44,379 nucleotides of DNA. It comes from Clostridiales bacterium. GTDB lineage: Bacteria; Bacillota; Clostridia; Christensenellales; JAISNN01. Below the pieces are notes generated by a model. That model made no database searches, had not been told where the DNA came from, and saw only the letters and a list, made by a program, of their open reading frames with translations. The position numbers and the translations under genes were made by a program. Positions within the stretch are counted from its first letter, which is position 1. Each line of letters begins with the position of its first letter. Below, piece by piece: positions 41,003 to 44,379 of the stretch. The stretch spans positions 1 to 44,379 of the forward strand of contig JAISOS010000040.1 in NCBI GenBank assembly GCA_031275485.1. The letters run 5' to 3'.

Positions 41003-41674
41003 ATGGACACGGATATGAACGAGGGCGCGAATGTGAACGAGGACGCGGATATGAATATGAATGAAAATAAGACTGCGGATACGAATCGGCGCGGCTTGAC
41101 GGGGAAAAAAAATACGGGCGGCGGACGAGAAATAGCGTTTTGCGCGCTGTTCGCGGCGTTGATAAGCGTCGGGTCGTACATTAAGATACCGCTTCCAGGC
41201 GTGCCCGTGACGCTGCAATTTTTATTTACCAACCTTGCGGGAATAATGCTCGGCAAAAAATACGGCGCGGTTTCCGTGGGGGCGTTCGTCGCGCTGGGGC
41301 TTATCGGTTTGCCCGTTTTTTCGGGCGGCGGCGGCATAGGCTATGTCGTAATGCCGTCGTTCGGCTACATTTTGGGCTATTTGGCGGGCGCGTATTTGGC
41401 CGGACTGATTACGGAAAGGTTTAAAAGCCTTTCTTTAAAGTCGATTCTTACCGCGAGTTTCGCAAACCTCGCCGTGGTTTATCTGTTCGGCGTAACGTAT
41501 TTTTATTTCATTTCCGAGTTTTATATCGGGAACGCGGCGGACGCGAAAACCCTGCTCGTAAATTGTTTCCTTATATTCCTTCCGGGCGATATATTGAAAA
41601 TTCTTTTGAGCGCGCTCATTTTGAAAAAGGGAGGAGCTTTTTTTAAAAAAAATATACGGGGAAAATTTTTTTGA
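41003..41674 (+). CDS. bioY: BioY family biotin transporter substrate-binding subunit
   Basis: This 223-residue membrane protein is BioY, the substrate-binding S component of biotin ECF transporters. The core has about six helices with the conserved REIAFCALFAALISVGSYI, PLPGVPVTLQFLFTNLAG, GLPVFSGGGGIGYVVMPSFG and YILGYLAGAYLAGL. The first 40 residues are a hydrophilic Asp, Asn and Met-rich tail with repeated DMN, NED and MNMNEN units, unusual for the family. ATG 41003 is preferred over 40997 because GGAG lies 8 nt before it. No ATPase or EcfT gene is adjacent, so it may use a shared energising module or work alone. Confidence 0.93.
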   Translation: MDTDMNEGANVNEDADMNMNENKTADTNRRGLTGKKNTGGGREIAFCALFAALISVGSYIKIPLPGVPVTLQFLFTNLAGIMLGKKYGAVSVGAFVALGLIGLPVFSGGGGIGYVVMPSFGYILGYLAGAYLAGLITERFKSLSLKSILTASFANLAVVYLFGVTYFYFISEFYIGNAADAKTLLVNCFLIFLPGDILKILLSALILKKGGAFFKKNIRGKFF

Positions 41675-41712
41675 TGAAAAGATTTTTTCCAACACTCCTT
41701 TCCGAAAGGCTT
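41652..41712 (-). repeat. Family-1 element overlapping the end of bioY
   Basis: ACGGGGAAAATTTTTTTG and GAAAAGATTTTTTCC form a decayed stem followed by CTCCTTTCCGAAAGGCTTT. It encodes the last residues of BioY (RGKFF) and so lies partly in coding sequence. Confidence 0.7.
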
Positions 41713-41802
41713 TGTTAATAGGAGCGCGCGCGGCGGCAAGCCGGCGTTGGGCAGCGGGCGACGAAACGGACGGCGCGAAGCCGAAAAACGCGGGCATAGC
41801 GC

Positions 41803-41831
41803 TTGATTTGAGCGGAACGATCGCTTATAAT
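41803..41831 (+). promoter_or_regulatory. Sigma-A promoter for trmD
   Basis: TTGATT at 41803-41808 and TATAAT at 41826-41831, 17 bp apart. The leader would be about 130 nt. It shows that trmD here is transcribed on its own. Confidence 0.6.
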
Positions 41832-41967
41832 AACGACGTCCGTTTTTTTCGCGCCGCCGTCATGATCGCTAAAAACCGCTAATTTTTTGTAAAGGAGCGG
41901 CGGGAGGAGAGGGATGCCGTCGTCTCCGCATAAATTTTAAAAAACCTTAAATAGGAAGAAAAATTAT

Positions 41968-42672
41968 ATGAAAATAGACGTATTAACGCTTTTTCCGGAG
42001 CAGTTCGGAATTTTGAGCGGCGGAATAATAGGCAAGGCGATTAAAGAAAAGCGGTTTGAGGTGAACGTCGTAAACATCCGTGATTTTTCGCCGGATAAGC
42101 GCAGGCGGTGCGACGACGCGCCCTTTGGCGGCGGGTCGGGAATGGTTATGACGCCGCAACCGGTACGCGACGCGATAGGCGCGGCGGATCCGTCGCACGA
42201 GGCTTTGAGAATTTATATGTCGCCTTGCGGCGCGGTATTGACGCAGGAAAAGGTGAAAAAATTAGCCGAACGGGAACCGAAGCGGCTTTTGTTGCTTTGC
42301 GGTAGCTATGAGGGCGTGGACAGACGCGTCATAGACCTCGACACGGACGAGGAGATCTCGATAGGAGATTATATACTGACTAGCGGCGAGCTACCCGCGC
42401 TGGTGCTGATAAACGCCGTCGCGAGATATATTCCGGGCGTACTCGGCAACTCGGAATCGCTGACGGAGGAATCCTTTTCGGACGGGCTCCTGGAATATCC
42501 GCAATATACCCGTCCTCGAGTGTTCGGAGGAATTAGCGTTCCCGAAACGCTCCTTAACGGCAATCATAAGGAAATCGCCGAATTTAGGCGCGCGCGCCAG
42601 CTTGAAATAACGCGCAGAAACCGCAAAGACCTATACCGCAAATATTTAAAAAAAACGGGAGATAAGAGTTAA
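41968..42672 (+). CDS. trmD: tRNA (guanine-N1)-methyltransferase TrmD
   Basis: This 234-residue SPOUT enzyme methylates G37 of tRNAs, preventing frameshifts. Motifs are DVLTLFPEQF at the start, RRCDDAPFGGGSGMVM near residue 47, LLLCGSYEGVDRRV near 110, SIGDYILTSGELPALVLINA (about 131-150) and RYIPGVLGN, which build the trefoil knot and SAM site, then PQYTRP and GNHKEIAEFRR. Length is standard. AATAGGAAGAAAAATTAT precedes the ATG. The usual neighbours rpsP, rimM and rplS are absent, so the gene is detached from its common operon. Confidence 0.96.
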   Translation: MKIDVLTLFPEQFGILSGGIIGKAIKEKRFEVNVVNIRDFSPDKRRRCDDAPFGGGSGMVMTPQPVRDAIGAADPSHEALRIYMSPCGAVLTQEKVKKLAEREPKRLLLLCGSYEGVDRRVIDLDTDEEISIGDYILTSGELPALVLINAVARYIPGVLGNSESLTEESFSDGLLEYPQYTRPRVFGGISVPETLLNGNHKEIAEFRRARQLEITRRNRKDLYRKYLKKTGDKS

Positions 42673-42699
42673 TAGGAATGGGAATTTCTTTAATTTTTG

Positions 42700-42765
42700 C
42701 GAAGGAAATCTTTTGCGGATTTATCGGAGGATGCGGCAGAACGTTCGCGGCGGCGCGTCTTTAGC
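42700..42765. repeat. Remnant of the expanded family-1 variant
   Basis: AAATCTTTTGCGGATTTATC, GGAGGATGCGGCA and CGTTCGCGGCGGCGCGTC align to the left half of the expanded copies at 4694 and 22750; the right half is missing. It marks the left edge of the AT-rich accessory end. Confidence 0.45.
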
Positions 42766-42796
42766 TTTAATCTTTTGATAGTTCTAAGTTTGCGTT

Positions 42797-43102
42797 ATGA
42801 TTTTGCTTGACCGGTATGACTTTTTATCACACAGATTTAGAACTGTATATTATTTAACGCGAAAAATAAGCGGAGTGCAAAACCAAAAAATATACGGGGA
42901 GCTTATCGACACGGGCTGGGAAATAGAAATTATACCGCTTAACAACAAAATTTATATAGTTCCGGTTAATTATACCTCGACTGAAATAAAACAGTTCGAC
43001 CCGCAATATGAGGGTTGGGCGATAGCCGACACGGACGGAAATTTGTATCTCGCAAGCAATCGCAAAAACTTTTATAATATAGCGATTTATTTTAAGCGGT
43101 AA
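42797..43102 (+). CDS. Hypothetical small protein
   Basis: This 101-residue predicted protein has no family that I recognise. It appears soluble, with no membrane segment or signal peptide. It is beta-rich with tyrosines and isoleucines (EIIPLNNKIYIVPVNYTSTE) and ends YNIAIYFKR. Codon and base use are more AT-rich than the core genes, in line with the following segment. No ribosome binding site is evident before the ATG at 42797. It converges with the membrane-protein frames on the other strand, almost touching them (stop codons abut at 43102/43103). It may be an accessory or phage-linked gene. Confidence 0.5.
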   Translation: MILLDRYDFLSHRFRTVYYLTRKISGVQNQKIYGELIDTGWEIEIIPLNNKIYIVPVNYTSTEIKQFDPQYEGWAIADTDGNLYLASNRKNFYNIAIYFKR

Positions 43103-43354
43103 TTATTTTAGCAATCTGTACTTAGCGGCTTGAAATTCCTCATCTGAAAGTTTGCCCTCATTGTGCAATTTTGAAGGGTTTTCTATTTCGGAGGATAAAT
43201 TATATCGTGGTTTTGGTTTAGCGGTTTTGGGCTTTTTTGATATAGAAAATATGTCAAGTAGAATTAAAATAGTTGTTAATATGACAAGCAAAATAATATA
43301 TTCAGTTGAAAGATTGCCATTATACAATAGAAGTCTATTTTTTAAAACTCGCAA
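43103..43354 (-). CDS. C-terminal part of a frameshifted membrane protein with SHOCT domain
   Basis: The frame encodes a membrane helix (STEYIILLVILTTILILLDI), a basic linker with KKPKTAKPKPRY and a C-terminal SHOCT domain, IENPSKLHNEGKLSDEEFQ then AAKYRLL. As an independent gene it would need a TTG start at 43354 with no ribosome site. The same frame stays open upstream with no ATG, encoding another helix (LIYFVKLLYFLIFISDAIL), up to an A8 run at 43429-43436 where the frame of the next upstream minus-strand ORF ends. One base change in that run would join them, so this is probably the distal half of one gene. SHOCT domains are small helical modules of unknown oligomerising role. Confidence 0.6.
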   Translation of the reverse strand: MRVLKNRLLLYNGNLSTEYIILLVILTTILILLDIFSISKKPKTAKPKPRYNLSSEIENPSKLHNEGKLSDEEFQAAKYRLLK

Positions 43355-43425
43355 AATTGCATCAGATATAAAAATTAAAAAATATAATAATTTTAAAACA
43401 AAGTATATTAGTGTTTTTTTGCGCT

Positions 43426-43686
43426 TTATTTTTTTTCGATTAATAAAATTATAATTGTTATGATTATAAAAAAAAGAAACACAAGTGAAATAAGTGTTAA
43501 AAAAATCGTTTCATAAAATATAGAATATGTATCATTAGGATATTGATTTGTTAAAACAGTAATTTTGAACATATTCCCTGTAAAAAATATCACGGTAGCG
43601 GCAACACAAAGCAAGATAATAATAACCTTGGGAAGATACTGTTTAACGCGTTCATTTTTAAAAAACGCAAGTAATTTATCTTTCAT
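43426..43686 (-). CDS. N-terminal part of the same membrane protein
   Basis: This 86-residue frame starts at an ATG preceded by AAGAGGTTTTTT and has a cytoplasmic start (KDKLLAFFKNERVKQYLP) and two helices (KVIIILLCVAATVIFFTGN and TIFLTLISLVFLFFIIITII). It ends EKK-stop directly at a run of eight A on the coding strand. A -1 shift there continues as KIKRKTLIYFVKLLYF and leads into the SHOCT frame. The complete product would have four helices and a C-terminal SHOCT domain, about 190 residues. A clear promoter lies upstream. The segment is strongly AT-rich compared with the core genes, suggesting recent acquisition. Confidence 0.6.
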   Translation of the reverse strand: MKDKLLAFFKNERVKQYLPKVIIILLCVAATVIFFTGNMFKITVLTNQYPNDTYSIFYETIFLTLISLVFLFFIIITIIILLIEKK

Positions 43687-43704
43687 AAAAAACCTCTTTT
43701 TTTA

Positions 43705-43733
43705 AGTATAGCACTTAATTTTGCGGAGGTCAA
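43705..43733 (-). promoter_or_regulatory. Sigma-A promoter for the SHOCT membrane protein
   Basis: On the minus strand TTGACC and TATACT are 17 bp apart, giving a start about 10-15 bp before the ribosome site of the frame starting at 43686. Confidence 0.7.
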
Positions 43734-43746
43734 TAGAAAAATGCAA

Positions 43747-43771
43747 AAAAACGTCCGGGCGGGGCGTTTTT
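43747..43771 (+). terminator. Terminator-like hairpin before the phage-like gene
   Basis: AAAAACG and CGTTTTT flank TCC and GGG with a GGGCG loop; the A and T runs make it terminator-like on both strands. It would insulate the divergent promoter and the phage-like gene. Confidence 0.45.
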
Positions 43772-43795
43772 AATATTTAAAAGGAGCGAAAAGCG

Positions 43796-44379
43796 ATGAT
43801 AATCACATTTAAGCAAGACGGGAGCGCGGTATTTTTACGCGGCGAGGCTCTGTACAAGGGCAGTAACGGCGTTAATAACGTCGTTGTGCGTTGGGAGGAC
43901 GGCGCGTCCCCCGGGGTTGAAAGCTTGGTCGTCGAAGTCGAAACGGCGCGTGCGGACGGTCAGGCGAGCGGGTTTGTGCCGTGTACGGTCAATTCGCAGG
44001 CGGAGGGTCTCGAATACTACCGCCGTCTTACGGGATGGGAGCTTGCCATCGAGGGCGAATTACGCGTGACGGCGCGGTGGTATCACTCCGACAATCCGAG
44101 CGTACAAGCGGCGGCGGCGGTTTTGGCGTACGTCAACAACGGCAGGATTTCAAATATCGCCTTGCCGGACGGCGGCGGTTATGATAATTATATCGAACAG
44201 CTGAAAGCCGCGCTCGAACAGGCGAACGACGCGGTGCAAAAAGCCGTCGCGCAGACGGCACAGACCTATGTCGATACGTTAAAGGCGCAGGGCGTGTTCG
44301 ACGCGGATGCGCAAAAAGCCGCGCTCGAACAGGCGCTATCAGCCGCGCAATCGAGTATATCCGCCGACGCTAAAACAAT
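43796..44379 (+). CDS. Phage tail or baseplate-like protein, 3' end outside window
   Basis: An open frame of at least 194 codons runs off the window. It starts MIITFKQDGSAVFLRGEALY and continues with a beta-rich N-terminal domain of about 125 residues, including LTGWELAIEGELRVTARWY, then a glycine turn and a long alpha-helical, alanine- and glutamine-rich region with repeated QKAALEQAL-like segments, predicted coiled coil. This layout resembles N-terminal domains of baseplate upper or tail-fibre proteins of phages infecting Firmicutes, though no exact family can be named. AAAAGGAGCGAAAAGCG precedes the ATG. Its GC content returns to the level of the core genes. It may open a prophage or tailocin module to the right. 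Confidence 0.55.
   Translation, partial: MIITFKQDGSAVFLRGEALYKGSNGVNNVVVRWEDGASPGVESLVVEVETARADGQASGFVPCTVNSQAEGLEYYRRLTGWELAIEGELRVTARWYHSDNPSVQAAAAVLAYVNNGRISNIALPDGGGYDNYIEQLKAALEQANDAVQKAVAQTAQTYVDTLKAQGVFDADAQKAALEQALSAAQSSISADAKT

Noticed and set aside
2833-41712. CRISPR array
   Set aside because: Copies are kilobases apart, in both orientations and without regular spacers; no cas gene is present.

Overview
The window reads as chromosomal DNA of an endospore-forming, Gram-positive member of the Firmicutes, most likely a Clostridia-type gut or anaerobe lineage. The evidence is a complete set of forespore and engulfment genes (spoIIAA, spoIIAB, sigF, then spoIIIAA to spoIIIAH in canonical order), plus spoVG, rubredoxin, a flavodoxin, a DUF3793 protein and a PyrK/PyrD class 1B dihydroorotate dehydrogenase. 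No rRNA, tRNA, CRISPR array or transposase was seen. The organism cannot be named from this sequence alone.

Layout: 0.6-2.8 kb, a CDF metal exporter and a membrane-anchored metallophosphoesterase. 3.5-12.9 kb, amino-acid and pyrimidine metabolism (a MocR-type aminotransferase, tyrS, a YigZ/IMPACT protein, ilvE, a class Ic aspartate aminotransferase, yraN, pyrK-pyrD). 13.1-18.5 kb, a bacterial PH-domain membrane protein, rubredoxin, spoVG, murC, DUF3793 and flavodoxin. 19.1-28.5 kb, the sporulation block. 29.1-31.8 kb, yqzL, recO and a convergent murG. 32.7-36.8 kb, lower glycolysis (pgk, tpiA, gpmI). 37.2-42.7 kb, trmL, rnhB, an MFS exporter, bioY and trmD. 42.8-44.4 kb, a more AT-rich accessory end with a small unknown gene, a frameshifted SHOCT membrane protein and the start of a phage-tail-like gene that runs off the window.

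The most distinctive property is the intergenic DNA. Genes that elsewhere form tight operons (spoIIA, spoIIIA, pgk-tpiA) are separated by 90-550 bp. Most of these spacers carry a palindromic element of about 60-70 bp: a flank close to AAGTTTTTTGGAAAGG, then a GC-rich step, then a near-perfect 14-19 bp hairpin with stem core GGGGAAACCTTTTG and usually a TTCA-like tetraloop. I count about two dozen copies and remnants. Nearly all recognisable copies have the hairpin next to a gene and the flank pointing into the spacer, so spacers are often bracketed by an inverted pair. One copy lies in a tandem duplication that also copied the 3' end of pgk. A second family of about 150-170 bp, itself a long imperfect inverted repeat, has four copies, and a third long inverted repeat lies between murG and pgk. 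No mobility gene is present, so these look like non-autonomous elements or structured RNA elements of unknown function.

A parallel theme is expansion inside genes. rnhB carries three decayed tandem copies of its own active-site motif. MurC, SpoIIIAA and RecO have hydrophilic low-complexity inserts. The MFS exporter and BioY have repetitive hydrophilic N-terminal tails. Together these suggest a genome prone to duplication and slippage in which core gene order is still conserved.
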